Source: Paulownia fortunei (Eukaryota; Streptophyta; Magnoliopsida; Lamiales; Paulowniaceae). Taken from it: a stretch of DNA of 64,000 bases. This document shows, piece by piece, positions 1 through 13,600 of this stretch. The DNA lies in contig CM033120.1 in NCBI GenBank assembly GCA_019321725.1, forward strand, positions 12,802,278 to 12,866,277, given 5' to 3'. Each line of letters begins with the position of its first letter. Position 1 is the first letter of the stretch. The notes beneath the pieces are model-generated. The model searched no databases and was not told where the DNA came from. It saw nothing but the letters and a program-made list of their open reading frames with translations. Made by a program: the position numbers and the translations under genes.

Positions 1-3000
1 AACACTTTCAGGCTCCAGGTTATCAAACCTTACTTTTTTCAAAGCAACAATCTTCCCTTCATCAAGATCACGGGCACGATAAACATTACTGTAAGTACCC
101 TGACCAATCTAAAGAAAAAGAAGCACCACGAAGGAAAAAGGATTAACACAGTAATAATATTGATAAAAATATACCAGCATATGACTTTTATAATCAAATG
201 CCTCAGACAAACATAATCTTGCTTCCTGCAAGAAACTTGCGCAGATTCTCTCTTGAATTAATCACAAACAGAAGACAGCGTAGTAAGAGAGCACTTTCAA
301 AATTTAATTAAAAAAGCACATATGTGACTAGAGAGCTGTGATAAGCGAAAGAGTAGTAGAGTGCAGCATATAAGGATATCCTATTCCTACAACATAATTA
401 TTCGAATCATAACCTATATTCTCATTCTATACAAAGACAACACATTCAAAGTTCCTGGGACTTGATCTGCAACTAAAAGAAACCATCAGTTTCAAGAGAC
501 CTTGTCCTATCTAATAGAAGTAACAAGTAGGGCTGGCAATTTGGGAAGCCTGAAACAGCCCAAGAAAACAAGATTGGGGTTGCATGTTTTTAAGTTGGGA
601 TGTGTTCGGTTTAAATGGAGTGAGGGTCAGACCTGGGTAACATACGGGTTTATATAGAGGTTCAAGTACGGATGAAATAAGACGCATTTAGCTTAAACAG
701 GTCATTATCTCCCTTACACCAACACTCATAACCACATCCCAGACTACAATCTGTCTGCCAACAGACTTAACACCAGCAATACCCTTCCAATCAAATCAGA
801 TCACTTCCAACCTCAAAGCCCATCCCTCATCGAGTGGCTCTCACACTGCATGATGATGGCAATGCTCTAGACCCTCATGTACACTGTGAGAATTGGCTTG
901 GCCCTCATGATGATGCTGGCAGTGATGCCTTCTAATGCTGGCAGGTTTCTTATGGCCACTCAATGCACACATTGGGACTCTACTTGTTCAGAATTAGGGG
1001 CTTCAAACAACCATTGCCAACTTCTGGAAGGCATCTGATCATCCTCCAACGAGTTATTCTTGACAACAGTGAGGTATAGTTGTATTGGAAACAGTGGTGA
1101 CAGCGGATGCAAGGGTTGTTTTGCCCTGGATCTGGTGGCTAGCTGGAAATGGAAGAATTGGCAAGCGAGCATCAACAAGGCCTATAGCTCGTTGTTATGA
1201 AGAGAGAGGCTGTCATTCTGGGGGCCTCTTAAATCTTAACAGATCCTCCAAAACCAAAACCAGATATGGACTCAAGAAATTATGTGCAATAGTATTGTAG
1301 TTTCTACGAACTGAGGGAATGTCCTTAGGAGAAAGTGGACCAAACAGATAAATGGAAGTAGCCATGTCAGATGGGTAGAGCAACCCATTTTCAAATTCAA
1401 TCCGACATATTTTTACCCCTTAAAACATGACATGCCTTTATTCAATGTTACCTTTTTTTTCCACTCATTTTTTATCCAGCTCATTTTGACTGACCCAAAC
1501 CCCATCTAACCCGTCCGTACCGTAATACTATTAATTGCACAAAACTTCATGCATGCATGTCCAGTAAGAAAGCACTTTATAAATCACTAGTTCATTTGTT
1601 ATTATGACAGAATAAAAAAATCGGCAGTAAACTATTATTGATTTTTTACGAACGTGATGCGAAGCATGCATTTTGACACTGGAAACTGGAGAATTGTGAA
1701 AGGATGGACTTGATAAAATCAAACTTGTGCGACAAAACATTTAAGTAAAATATGGGTTCTACGCCTCTGAGCCTGCTCACAAAAAATCACAGACAACAGT
1801 GTGCGACTTCTTTTTAGTTAATACAGATATGGTGCAGAAAAAAGGTTAGTTGCCATTTGGTTGCCTAAAGAAGAAAAATTAAGGTAGAAAAATATAAATA
1901 GGTCTTCAGGGGATCAAACATAGAAAACATAGCAACAAATAATACTTGAGAAGCCAAGCCACCCTATGCAAAAGAAATAGAAAAAAAGGAAAAACACACA
2001 GCACCAAGCAAGAAAGAGATGGGATAAAAGATCCACTAGGAGAAATAATGATAGAGATTGAGCTATTTCTGCTCTGAAATAGACTTAAAGTATCCATATT
2101 CTCTTCAATAAAGCAGGAGTATCGTAGTTATCTAACAAAGAACTATTAATGTCTCAAAAGATGGGGCAGGGGGTTGTAAAAGAAAGTTGCATGCCAGTTT
2201 GACAGGCATCACTGGAAAGTTGAATAATTGATCTGTTCCACTCCAGCATTTCTTTTAGAAGTATGACTCAATAAACTATATTTAATATCAAGGGTATTCA
2301 ATTAACAGCTTGTAATATGGGTGTATATATTCTTGTTTACATTTCTTTTAATATGGGGGTGCGGTGCTAGGGAGGAAACATACACCTAAAGTGTTGAATT
2401 TCAAGCCCACTATAGAAAATGACAAAATATAGGAGGCTCTTTCAAGGGTTTTACAAAAATCAACATTAAAATACAGGTTAGAAAGCATTTGAGGTCAGCC
2501 CTCCCTCATTAAGAAGAAGATGCGACTCTGACTGATTATATTTGGTCATCTCTGGAATTTACGGTTGGTCGCAAAATACCATATTAACAATGCAACTCCT
2601 GCTTGAGAAAATTTAAACCAATTTATACATTTTAAGTTGTCTTGTAAATAACCTGAATTATCTAACACTGCAACCACACCGAATTGATGCAAAGTCTGAT
2701 CTGTTTGGCAAGGTTTGACGGCCTTCAGACACCCATACCAGATCTTAGTGGACGACTTTACCTTTCAACTGCAAGGTATATCATTTTGTTAACCTAGAGC
2801 TTGTTTGGTTTCATTTTCAAACTCAATTTTATGTTTTCAGTATTTCCAGGGTTGAAAATATTTCCACTAAGTTTTCGTGTAAAAATAAAAATATATTTGA
2901 ATTAGTTATGTCTCTATATTGATTATATAGGTTTGGAAATAAAAATGTATTTGTTTTATGGTTGTTTTCAGCATGAAAAGACGTAAAATATGAGTAAGTT

Positions 3001-4059
3001 TGAAAATAAGTTTGGTAGGTGAATGAAAAGACGTTAAATGATAGTAGGTTTGAAAATAAATTTTGAAAAGGAAAATAAGTTGTATTTATAATTAAAAAGG
3101 GGTAAAAAAATTGTGATTTCGGAGTTTTAAATAGTAAATAATTGGAAAGATGCCTATGGAAATGTAAACAAACAGGCTCTTAGATTTCTCTATCAATAAT
3201 TGAATGGAAATAGTAGGTCCAGCAACAACAAAGTGGGGTGAACTGTGAAAAGCAGAAAGGGTGTTTCAACAATCCTCACTTCTATTACCTCAAACACCAC
3301 TTATTCAAGAATTTTAAAAATCAAACAATTGGTTTTCCATAGCTGTAAGCCATTCAAATTCCAATGGACCTTTTTGCATGAATGCATCCATCATTTTAGA
3401 TTAGTCTCAAACAGTAAGCAAATTTAATAGAGGTAAAAGGTACAACATCCTGAATCATGTCACATAGATAGCCGAAACACAGTAAATCACCATGGATGAG
3501 GTTCTGAGAAAAGTACAGTATAACAGCCATACAACAATATCCACACTGTCTTTTCTTTAAGAGAGCCTTGTAAAAGCACACAATAATTGCATTTTACTGC
3601 TATATGATACAATGTCAGTGATGAAGACAGTGAAAAAGCATACCTTGTCCAACTTTTCAAAAGAATCTGCCCTCCTGGGCAACCATCCTTTAATAGCTTC
3701 GCCAGCCACTGCAGCCAACCATGGCGGCCATCCAGCTGCAACCTGTTCCCCTTCAGTTGCTCTTGGGACCATGCCCACGCCAGGATGGTGCACTGCAGAA
3801 GTGTACTCGGCCTTCTCTCTCTTCCTCTCAAAATTCTCTCCCTGTAATCTAACTGAACCATTGACTTGCTTATCTATCAATATCACCCTCCCCTCATAGC
3901 TACTATTATCCAACCGATCCTTCCCCTGGTAACTCTCCTCCCTCCTGGAGTACACAGACCTTGGGGCCGCAAATCGGATATTGCTTTATTTGACGACCTC
4001 TCCCCTGGACTCTCCTTACTATCATCAATGGCATAGGGCTTACCGCAAACACAACCCAT
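1..4059 (-). CDS. CRK-like Ser/Thr protein kinase (At1g53050/At1g54610 type), 5' part, frameshifted
   Basis: Two coding exons are visible: exon 1 at 4059-3644 and a partial exon 2 at 108-1, separated by a 3.5-kb phase-0 intron. The gene runs off the left edge. The N-terminus MGCVCGK carries Gly2 (myristoylation) and Cys3/Cys5 (palmitoylation), so membrane anchoring is expected. Exon 1 then gives the family's conserved lead-in ([20 protein letters not shown]), and exon 2 opens the kinase domain with the Gly-rich loop [10 protein letters not shown] and the VALKK lysine. The family is CDK-like plant kinases; substrates are not inferable here. A 1-nt loss near 3963-3968 shifts the frame after residue ~31, so as read the kinase is detached from its acylated N-terminus. 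Exon 1 is 416 nt; adding one base gives 417 (139 codons) and phase 0 with exon 2, so a sequencing or assembly indel is likely. An in-frame ATG at 4095 exists, but 4059 fits the family start. Confidence 0.88.
536..1530. mobile_element. degenerate hAT-like remnant in kinase intron 1
   Basis: The left part opens with TAGGGCTGGCAATTTGGG, the usual terminal form of one group of plant hAT non-autonomous elements. The far side holds the matching subterminal style (GACCCAAACCCCATCTAACC near 1490-1512). A matching right terminal repeat and a target duplication are not visible, so this is an old, truncated copy at best. Confidence 0.35.
2797..3179. mobile_element. Tourist-like (PIF/Harbinger) MITE in kinase intron 1
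   Basis: Imperfect terminal inverted repeats bound an AT-rich, non-coding 0.38-kb unit: left GAGCTTGTTTGGTTTCATTT, right (reversed) GAGCCTGTTTGTTTACATTT. The flanking trinucleotides are CTA and TTA, close to the TWA duplication typical of PIF/Harbinger. The termini resemble those of the elements at 34.9 and 57.6 kb. Confidence 0.55.
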
Positions 4060-4413
4060 TAGACTCCAAAGCAACACGATTCCGCAACAACCCACCTCTA
4101 AAATCAGATTTTTGTTTCTTTTTTCACTTTAGCAAGAACTCCTCTTCTTCCATTTGCACCACAACTAAGAATTTACCCAAGAAACCAACTTTAACCCAAG
4201 ATTCAACTCAATCAAAGGTAAAAGGTAAAATGCAAAATTCCAACTCACACATCATAAGATGTGTATGACAATTTGTCAATAAAGCATTCAAGAACCCAAA
4301 ACATAAATTCTTTATCTAAGAACACCTCATAAAACAAAGTTACTCTAAGAATGCTTTTTTGTTGAAAATGTGAAATTTCAGAATAAATTTGAAAAGGGGC
4401 TGCTAAATGGTAC

Positions 4414-4598
4414 CTGAAAACAAGAATGGCGCATGAGTGGATGTTGAGAGTGTGAGTAGTTTATGGTTTGACATGGGTGGATCTAGGGCATGGATAGACT
4501 ATGCGCAGAGAGAGAAACAGAGGGATAACAGGGGGTAATCTTTCTTTCTTTAACTTTCCGAAGTGTAGATTCAGTTTAGTTATGGTGTATTTACATAC
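4414..4598 (-). other. probable 5'UTR intron and CT-rich leader of the kinase gene
   Basis: On the minus strand a donor (AA|GTATGT at 4598) and an acceptor (TTTTCAG ending at 4414) would join a leader exon (about 4690-4599, with a CT dinucleotide run at 4631-4655) to the exon that carries the ATG at 4059. This is a splice-site inference. No convincing TATA box is visible upstream of 4700. Confidence 0.4.
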
Positions 4599-4699
4599 TT
4601 CTGACGGCCGAGCAGCTTTTTTTATTGAGTTCCAGAGATAGAGAGAGAGAGAGATTAACTGAGAAGCCCAAGATGGTGTTCCGTTGGGAGACATTCCTC

Positions 4700-7600
4700 A
4701 CTACCAGGTTGCTCAACACCACGCGCCGTCAAGGGCGCGTGTGTACACTACTATCATTTCCTTGATTCCTTTTAATTAAGCATATTGCTATTTTTTATTT
4801 ATAAATTTCATATTTTCCCCATAAAATTTGAAGCTGAAGATAACTACTTTACTTGATTTAAGATGATGTTAATTCCTCTAATCTTTACTTAGAAAAGTTT
4901 AAAATCTTTTATTTTGTTAATAGTTAGTTATTAAATGTTGCTAAACATAACTAATTATTAATAATAGTAGTAATTTTACATACATTCAAATAGTTTACTA
5001 CAATAAATACATATCTATTTTAGTATTTGAAAAGTGACAATTGCTTAATATGAAGACAAGCAAACTTGTGGAAAACCATTTGCCATCATTTATTACCAAA
5101 AAAAAAAATGAATAATTTTGAATTAAAATAAATACCTATCACATATTTATAAATTACAATATAACGAAATATACATATTCAATTTTATTTCAAAAAAAGT
5201 ACCCACCCATACATAGAGTATAATATTATTATCATTATTATTATTTTCATAAGAGAAATATTATGAAAAGACAATTATAATTTAACTGTTCACTACGACG
5301 AGTATTATATAAATTGCTCATTATTTTTAAAATATTAGCATGCATTATAACGACAACTCTAAGCTTTTTAGTACCAAACAAATTAATCAATAATTAATAA
5401 TTTGATTACATGTATTATAGCAATTAGCAAAATTCATATTATAGGGGACCATGGAATTGATTAGCATTTAGCAAATGTACGGCACCTTTGCTCCATCACC
5501 ATTAAAAAGATTATAATTTTCGATTAATTATCCAAAGGTCACCTGCATGCCACGTAGTTTGAGGTGCGTGAACGTGGAGTTTTATTTTTTATTTTTTATT
5601 TTTTATTTTAAGCAGAAAAGCAGAGCTACTTTACCCAACCATGGTTATTGAGTACAGTTTTCACAGTACTTTTCATAAATATGGTTAGGTGAGATCTTTA
5701 CCAGTCACCAACGCCTTTCCAAACTCATAATCTTGGGGGGTCCCCCACCCCAAAAGTTTTCTTACTTCTTTTATATTTTTTCACTCTTAATTTATTTATT
5801 TAATTATTTACTTGTGATTTTCTCCTATTTATTTCAATCAATATTTCAAAAAATGGAATCAGTTAAACAAATTAATCAAACCAATGATCTCCTATTGGGC
5901 ATAAAGTTTACCTTCATATGTTTTAATTAGTAATACTCCATCTGACTTATTTTTATGGCTCCGTTTTGACATGATATTAAGAGGGTATTTATGTAAAATT
6001 ATTTTATCTTTAAAATATTTTAGAGTTTATAAAATATTTTTAATTTTTTTTAAAATTTTGTTAGGAGATGTATTATAAACTCTAGAAATGAAATATTATG
6101 ATCTTATAAATATCCTTTAAAAAATGTGATGAATTCTTAACTTATTTTAAAATTTTAATAAACTAATTTATTTTTGATCATGTTAATTATAAAATTATCA
6201 TTAATAATATCTTATAAGATCCATAATTGTATTTTATTGAATGCTCAATAGCTTATTTTTAAAATAAAATATAGCATCTCATAAACTTTACAAATATCTT
6301 ATAACATATAGGGCGTAGATGATCTTTCATATAAGATTAAGCAAACAACTACTAATTATTTTATAAAAGTTATAAAAATGAAAGTTTTGTATTTTTTACC
6401 CCAAATATATTATTGGGAGTTAGTAATTGTATAGTATTTTAAGATGTAAAATTATATTTAGGAGGAAAAATTTACATTTCAACAAAGAAAATCCCTAATT
6501 GAGACATACTCAAATGGAAATAAAAATAGTGAGTAATAGTTAAATGGGTTGATTTTGGTCAAGTGTTTTAGGTAAACTACTAATCTTAAACAAATACTAC
6601 TACAAATCCTCTTACAAGAGTCCAAAAATGCGATAATATCTATGTTACATTATATTATTTATTAAGTATTTAAATGATGAATAAATATTTTATTTTATAA
6701 AAAATAAAATATTTATTTATTATTCACGCGCCCAATATATTATTTATTGGACGTAATATTTTAATTAATAAAAAAATATAAACTAACCCCAATGCCACGT
6801 GGTCAATATCTAAAGGAAATATGGTATAGAAAAGGACACATGATAAACACAAAATTACAAGCCTCTATCTGTGCAACCACTTTTCTATATATTTCTCTGT
6901 TTTTTTTACAAAAATGTGCAAAAAGATAGAGAGAGAGACTCAAAAAATACTATGTAAAAATAGCCAAGAATTTCCTACAACCAACAAATTAAAGCTATTG
7001 AAAGCTGTCCCATGTCCATTACAGATGAACAGTTTTATCCTTATAATTATGCATGCATGAAATTTATGGGTTATGTCCTATATCAGTCTAGACAAAGAAG
7101 AGAAGTGAGTAGGACCCATTAACTCATGTTTAGTTGTGATCATGTTTGGTCCCACTTCACCATGATATTGATTTATTTGTTGTAACATCCTATCTATTTA
7201 TAAATATTTAGGGGTGTTTGTTTGTTTGTCACTGTTCAGTAAACTAATCTACTTGAGTAGATATCCAAATTGAAAAGAAAAATTTAATTTCATAATTGAT
7301 TTTGATTTTTATAAAATTTTATATTCAATATGTTTTCAGTTTATCGAAGCATACTTGAATATCGAATTATTACTTTTATATATTTTTATATACATATTTT
7401 ATATCTAACATTTTTGTATACTATTTTTATTTTTCTTATTGGGAAAATATAGTTATAATTATAAAACTATTTTTAAAATATTTTGTATTTAAAAAAATGA
7501 AAAAAAAAATTGATAATTATTGATCCGATCCTATTAGTTCGGTTCGGTATTCGATATGGTAGTTTGACGTATCAAATTTTCGTGTACCAAATGAATACTC

Positions 7601-9840
7601 CTGCAAATATTCCAATATACTATTTTATTTACACGGTATCTAAGTGAGTATACAAGTTATTGAATTATTCTACTAGCATTTCAATTTGTGACACCGACAA
7701 TCATAAATATAAGAATTTGTAAATTATTTTGAACAATACCCAAATGACTAACATTAAAATCTCATCAATTACACTATTCATGTTATGTGTTTTTTTCTTC
7801 CATCTTTTGAGTATTCCTCCCTTCTCTCCTTTTGTATTGAAGATACTCACAACATACCAATGAAGTGATAGACCCCCCCCCCCCCCAAACTTTGCAAATT
7901 TCTCCTACAAAAATTTGATGCAATGGTCAATGTCACTTAAAGGAGAGACAAGGGGCCTAACTGTATTAGTTTGCTACTATTGGTAGATCTATTTTGGTAG
8001 TGGCCCAGCTCCAAAATGACAAATGCCCAAAGATTTAGAAAGATGTCAATTTTTGTTTTTTTATTTGGTTACTACAAAGGTACCATTGAGAAAGGTATCA
8101 TGTGATATGATTTTTGAGAATGTCTTTTTCACTTTTAACACAATTTAAAGTAAACCTAGAGGGAGTTGACTCAATGGGTACACTTTGAATTTCTCTATGA
8201 CTCTCTATTTGGAATTTTGGATCATAAAATTGATATAGAGACAGTGAAATGGAACTAGAAAATAAGTGCTTTAATGGCACTCTCATTCTTGATTACATCA
8301 ATAATACTATTTTAATGTAATTTTTTGTTTTTATTTTATTTTTATGTACGTTATTCTTTTGAGTTTATGAGTAACCTAATAAGCAGATTAATTGGGGGAA
8401 AAAAAAAAATGAAGTCCCCTCAAACAAAAAGAAACCTCAGGTAGTTCTTTCCATTTGATAGTAGTCAATTTATCTTAATCTTTTCCATAGACAAATACGC
8501 TTGTAATCCTATATTGATACAAATAATTTTACATGTATAAATATATATATAGAGAGAGAAACGTTACTTCCAAATTCTATTTTTTTAAGTTTATGTAGTA
8601 AAATAATGTTTCAATATCGGAAAATGTTTCGTGGAAAAATAAGGAGAAGGAACGAGATGGTGTTTGGGTAAGTTTATAAGCTTTTTAAAATATTTTATAA
8701 GATTTTTGAAGTTCACAAGATATCATCAATTATTTGGTAATTGTTTTAGAAAATGTTCTTGTATTCTCTCAAAATAAGATGTTAGGATTTTATAAATTTC
8801 TTTTAATTTTTTTTAAGAATTTTATAACTTATTTTTAATCTCTTTAGTTTTTACCATGGTAATTATAATATTGTTATTACTATCATATAAGCTATATAAT
8901 CTTATTTTACTCAAATAGTTCAAAAATTTATTTTTAAAATAAGATTTGACATTTTATAAGATTAAAAAATATTTTAAAAGATGTAAGAGCTTATAAGATT
9001 TTTAAAATAAATTTAGCAATTTGGCTAAACTTATTATTAATTTTTTTAATCAAAATACCTTGTTTGTAAGTAATTTGATACTTTCATCAATTGTTATTGA
9101 GTGCTTGATAGTAATTTTAAGAGTAAAAAAATCATAAACCATATAATAGAAGCCAACTTCTCACAAGTTGTTTAAACACATGTAGATACTTTCAAGGAAC
9201 TTCATTACTCAACTTATCAATTATACTCTGTTAACAAATTATTTAAAACACGTTTGAATATAATTTTTCATTCGATAAAATTTAAAGTTTACATTGAATC
9301 GAACAAAATTAATAAAAAATATATAAAATTAAACTATTTAAGTTTGACTCGGGTCCTATCTATTTAAAATTTATTCAAATTCAATTCAATTAACACTTAA
9401 TTTAAGATCAAAAATAATTTTTTTATCTCAATAAAAATTTAAACGAATTTGAATAATAACATATTTGTTACTGCTCATTTGAAGTGACAAATGCAATAAT
9501 ATCCTTATTTGTACACAATATTTAACAGATAAAAGGAAAGAATAAAAAACATAAGACTATTGAAAAAAACACCCCTCAAACTCACTAAAAAAAATTGAAA
9601 GCATATCCTTACCAAAATTCTTTGACTGCTAATTATTGGAGAATATTTCTCGAATTTTGCAAATCACAAAATGCCGCGCATGTTTGGCAACATAATTTGT
9701 CCAAATATAATTAGAATAGTTAAAAATAAATTAACCCAAAATCGATGCAATGCCACTGCTAGAAGCAGCCCACGAACCAAAACAGAGGACAGCACTATCT
9801 TCAAATCTTATTCTGTGAAAATACATTTTCATTTTCCTCT
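4700..9840. other. intergenic, AT-rich, no gene seen
   Basis: This 5-kb gap lies between the divergently transcribed kinase and DUF616 genes. It contains a TTTTA-type simple repeat (5581-5609), a G-box palindrome CCACGTGG near 6794, a run of 14 C (7873-7886), and diverged fragments that look like old hAT/MITE material (CGGTTCGGTATTCG near 7540; TTATAAGC-type units near 5950-6310 and 8656-9029). Open frames here are short, AT-rich and without family similarity. Confidence 0.6.
8656..9029. mobile_element. possible TTATAAG-type MITE
   Basis: The left edge (GTTTGGGTAAGTTTATAAGC) and the right edge (reversed GTTTAGCCAAATTGC, followed by a CTTATAAGCTC motif) form a loose inverted pair around AT-rich DNA with many TTATAAG motifs. 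Related sequence occurs near 5950-6310 and 44770-45170. No clean target duplication was seen. Confidence 0.3.
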
Positions 9841-9890
9841 CTGTCAAAAAAAAAAAAAAAAAAAGCATTTTCGTCGAGTAATATCCAAAG

Positions 9891-10562
9891 GTAAGCTGCT
9901 AAACCCAATCGAATAAGTATTTTTATTGTTGGGCCTTCATTTATCTGTAATTTGCGTGGAGCATTTATGTATGTGGGTCCAGATTTAAATTCCCAGTGGC
10001 GTTTGAAGTCTTAGATTTCTGTTTTGATTGGAATTGTAACTAACTGCACAAGTCTTTGTATCTGATTTCTGGGTTTTTTTTTGCTAATGTTTTTTGGGTG
10101 TGAATGGGCATTGAGAAAGTAATCAAGAGATCTTTCGTGTTAAACTAGAGTTTCGGAAGTGGGTTTCTGTTTATTTTGATTTTTTTTTTGGTAATTGTTT
10201 TTTCTGTTTATTGAGGGCTAATGTGTATTATCTGATTATTTTCCAGTGAGGAGTAGGGCTCTTGACTTTGTTTATTGTATTGCCTGTGATAGATTTGGCA
10301 AATTTGAAGAGGGTTCTGAATCTTTGGGTATTGATTCTATGGTGGGATTCAAAGTTGCGTGGTAATTACTAGTCCGAACAGCATTTTCTCATTGCTTTTT
10401 TTGGAATTAATTAAATTAATGAACATTCATCTTACTTTCTAATTGTTGCTAAATGGTAGATTTGTTGAATTTGAAATTCTGATTTTGCTTTTGTAATTAA
10501 TCTGGTGGGTTATGCACTCAATTATTGATCATCTGGGACCTCATTTGTGATTTCCTGTACAG
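9891..10562 (+). other. probable 5'UTR intron of the DUF616 gene
   Basis: The donor CCAAAG|GTAAGC at 9890/9891 and the acceptor CTGTACAG ending at 10562 bracket a T-rich intron. The leader exon would end at 9890, just after an A-rich tract (about 9846-9864). The second leader exon then runs into the ATG at 10644. Inferred from splice signals only. Confidence 0.5.
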
Positions 10563-10643
10563 TATACACAATACTTTTACGGATGAAGGAGAAATTTGAG
10601 AGAAAGAAGAGATGAAAGTTACTATTGAGGGGTTGGAGGTACA

Positions 10644-13600
10644 ATGACTGGAGGGTCATTGGGATTAAGACTGTCGGGAAGTTTTGGATCCTTGCAGCAA
10701 CAGGCACAGAATGGAGGTTTGCATCCTCAGAATCTGTACTTAACTCGCAGGTCTTCGAAGACGTCCCTTACTGGTTCTAGGGAGAAGGAAAAATTTTCCC
10801 CTCTACTTTCAGATATTTGAGCAGAAGGAAAGTTGGAATGCTGATTTTGGCTGCTTTTGCGCTTGTCGCTTTCATGACAGGGTTCTTTACAGTCAACAAA
10901 GGTTCGATGCTATGCATTTTTCTTTGTTCTGTTCTCATTTTTCTGTCTTACACAATTTTCCAATGCTAAGATTACCAAACTTTTTGTTTCTAATTGAAAA
11001 AGGGGTAAAGAGTTGTTCTTTGCACCGCATTCCCCTTAATTAATGATGTTAAACTTAATTGCTATTATATTTGGTGCATTTACATCTAATTTAGTTATAT
11101 AGCTTTGATTTCTTTGACATATTTGAAGAAAAAAAGAAATGAGATTTTTTCATATCTGATATTTTCCGTCCTTTTTAATTTTGACTTGTAGTATTAATCA
11201 TAACAGCTTGGCATAACACTTAGTGCTTCAGTTAATATGTCTAGCCTGAAAATCTCATTTTGCAAGTATCAAATGGTACTTTTATATACGGGTAACATAT
11301 ATATGAGTGATGGATTGTTGTTTTCAGAGGATGATTTCGAGAGCTCTGGTTTGCCGTTTGATGCCAGATATCTTAACAAGTCTTTTGTTACACCATCGCT
11401 GTTGCCTGGAAAAGAAGCAATACAATCTAATAGTAATTTAGAGATCAACAAAGTTTTAGTTTGTAATACCAGTTGGGGTACTCCCTTCAATGCTTCAGCT
11501 GTGGGTGACTCTTTTAATGCGGTTACTGTTTTGACGGATCCGTGCAAAGATTTTGCATTTCCGCCCCCTCCTCCTGGTGATATGAGGCGAATTGGTCCAC
11601 GCCGTAAGTTATGTTCCCTTTTCTGTTGTCATCGCATATTCTTTGTTAGAACAACTACTGAACTGCCAATAAGAATATAATTTCTTAACAAACTACCGTA
11701 TTAATGGAAAGTTTTGGGCTCCCGTTTTTGTTGTCTGCACATGCTTACATAGATTCAATTAACTTAGTTTCTCATTATCCTCAGCATGCCCGGTATGCTA
11801 TGTTCCTGTGGGGCAGGCCATAGCTCGTATACCCAAATTCCCATCACCATCTCCTATTCTTCAACATTTAACTTATTTCTCTGAGGAATATCCATTGAAA
11901 ACTGAATCAAATGGAGGCTCTGATTTTGGTGGTTATCCTTCTCTGAAACAGAGGAATGATTCTTTTGATATTAAAGAGTCAATGACTGTTCACTGTGGGT
12001 AGGTTATACTTTTTTTCTCAGCATTTTTTTTTTCTAATTTTTTTGGCTAGAATTTAAAGATTTCCAATACATATCCTTTTCTTCAGATTTGTCAAAGGAT
12101 GCAGACCTGGTGATCAAACTGGATTTGACATTGACGTGGCTGACCTTGAGGTGTTGGAGCAGTTCCATGAGGTCATTGTTGCCTCTGCTATATTTGGTAC
12201 AGCCGAGCATAAGCTATATCCGAAGTTCAAAAATTTCATCTCTTTGAAATTTCAGCATGCATATGAGTAATATCACTGCAAAAGCTATGGAATTGCTTGC
12301 ATTATGTCTGATGTCTTAACCTTTTATTTTCTATCAAGCTTATCTCTTGTTTCTTTTATATCTTTCTGTACAGGAAATTATGATGTAATTCAGCAGCCAA
12401 GGAATATTGGTGAAACTGCAAGAAACAATGTTCCTTTTTTTATGTTTGTTGATGAAGAGACTGAAACATATATGAAAAATTATAGTCTCCTGGGCAGTGA
12501 CAAGCAGGTTGGATTATGGAGGATTATAGTCGTGCACAATGTTCCTTACACTGACTCAAGAAGAAATGGAAAGGTCTGTTTGCTTTGTGTGGGTTTTTTT
12601 CCCTTTTGTCTTCTCCATAGTTTCCAAATGTTGATTCCGACCAACTGGTATGTCAATATGTTTCAAACATACAGAGTATTATTCTGTGCAGAAAAATCAA
12701 TTTAACATATTAACCGTAAAGTTGGAATTTTATTTGGACTGAAGTTTTCTTCTTATTCAATCACACATGATGTTAAGCTGTTAGGCACTTCTCTTAATTA
12801 GTTTAATCATATTGTCTCTATTGGAGCTTCATCTTTTGTGCTGTATCCACCGTAAGGTTACTTACTCACGAAGTCTGGTTTCAGCAGCAGAGGAAACTAT
12901 TTTATTCCAGGTGGTAGGAAAAGTTCTCATTTTGTCATTAAAGAATTTGCAGAACCAGATCTCTTGGGCTCGTACTTATCTTGCACTTCATATATGTTAA
13001 AACAGTTTTATAATTGATATTAGACAGTCAAAGTTCACAGTGTTATCTTAGCTTTGAAGGCAGTGGATTCAATCTGCATTTGGGCAGTTAGAGTCGGTCG
13101 TGCTTTTATCCACCTTTTCCTTGTTTGGTCATTTTCTGCCCGTGAGCCGCTTGTTATTAACTTAAACCTCAATTACACTCACACAGAATTGGTGATTGTT
13201 AAATAATTTATTCCAATCCCAGTTTATAGTTCTTTGTTTTCTAATTATTTTTTGTGTTGTTAATGCACTTGTAAAAGACCCTTAGAAAAAATACTTCAAT
13301 TACACTCACACAGAATTGGTGATTGGCTGAGTTATTGTTGAACTAATATAGTGGAATAATGAAAAGTTAATTGATGCAGTTCACTCTTTAACTAGTATGG
13401 TTAAATAATTTATTCCAATCCCAATTTATAGTTCTTTGTTTTCTAATTATTTTTTGTGTTGTTAATGCACTTGTAAAAGACCCTTAGAAACAATACTTTG
13501 TTGTGGCAGGTGCCAAAGCTCTTGTTACATAGGCTCTTTCCAAATACCCGATACTCTATCTGGATTGATGGAAAGCTTCAGCTCGTTGTGGACCCATACC

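Noticed and set aside
3612..3899. 95-codon frame opposite kinase exon 1
   Set aside because: It is the complement of a conserved coding exon; no independent evidence.
4060..4095. Upstream in-frame ATG (MGCCGIVLLWSL) of the kinase
   Set aside because: Family members begin at MGCVCGK; the extra residues are a hydrophobic stretch with no known counterpart. The alternative cannot be fully excluded.
7873..7886. Run of 14 C as a possible assembly joint or functional tract
   Set aside because: A simple homopolymer with no flanking structure; not informative by itself.
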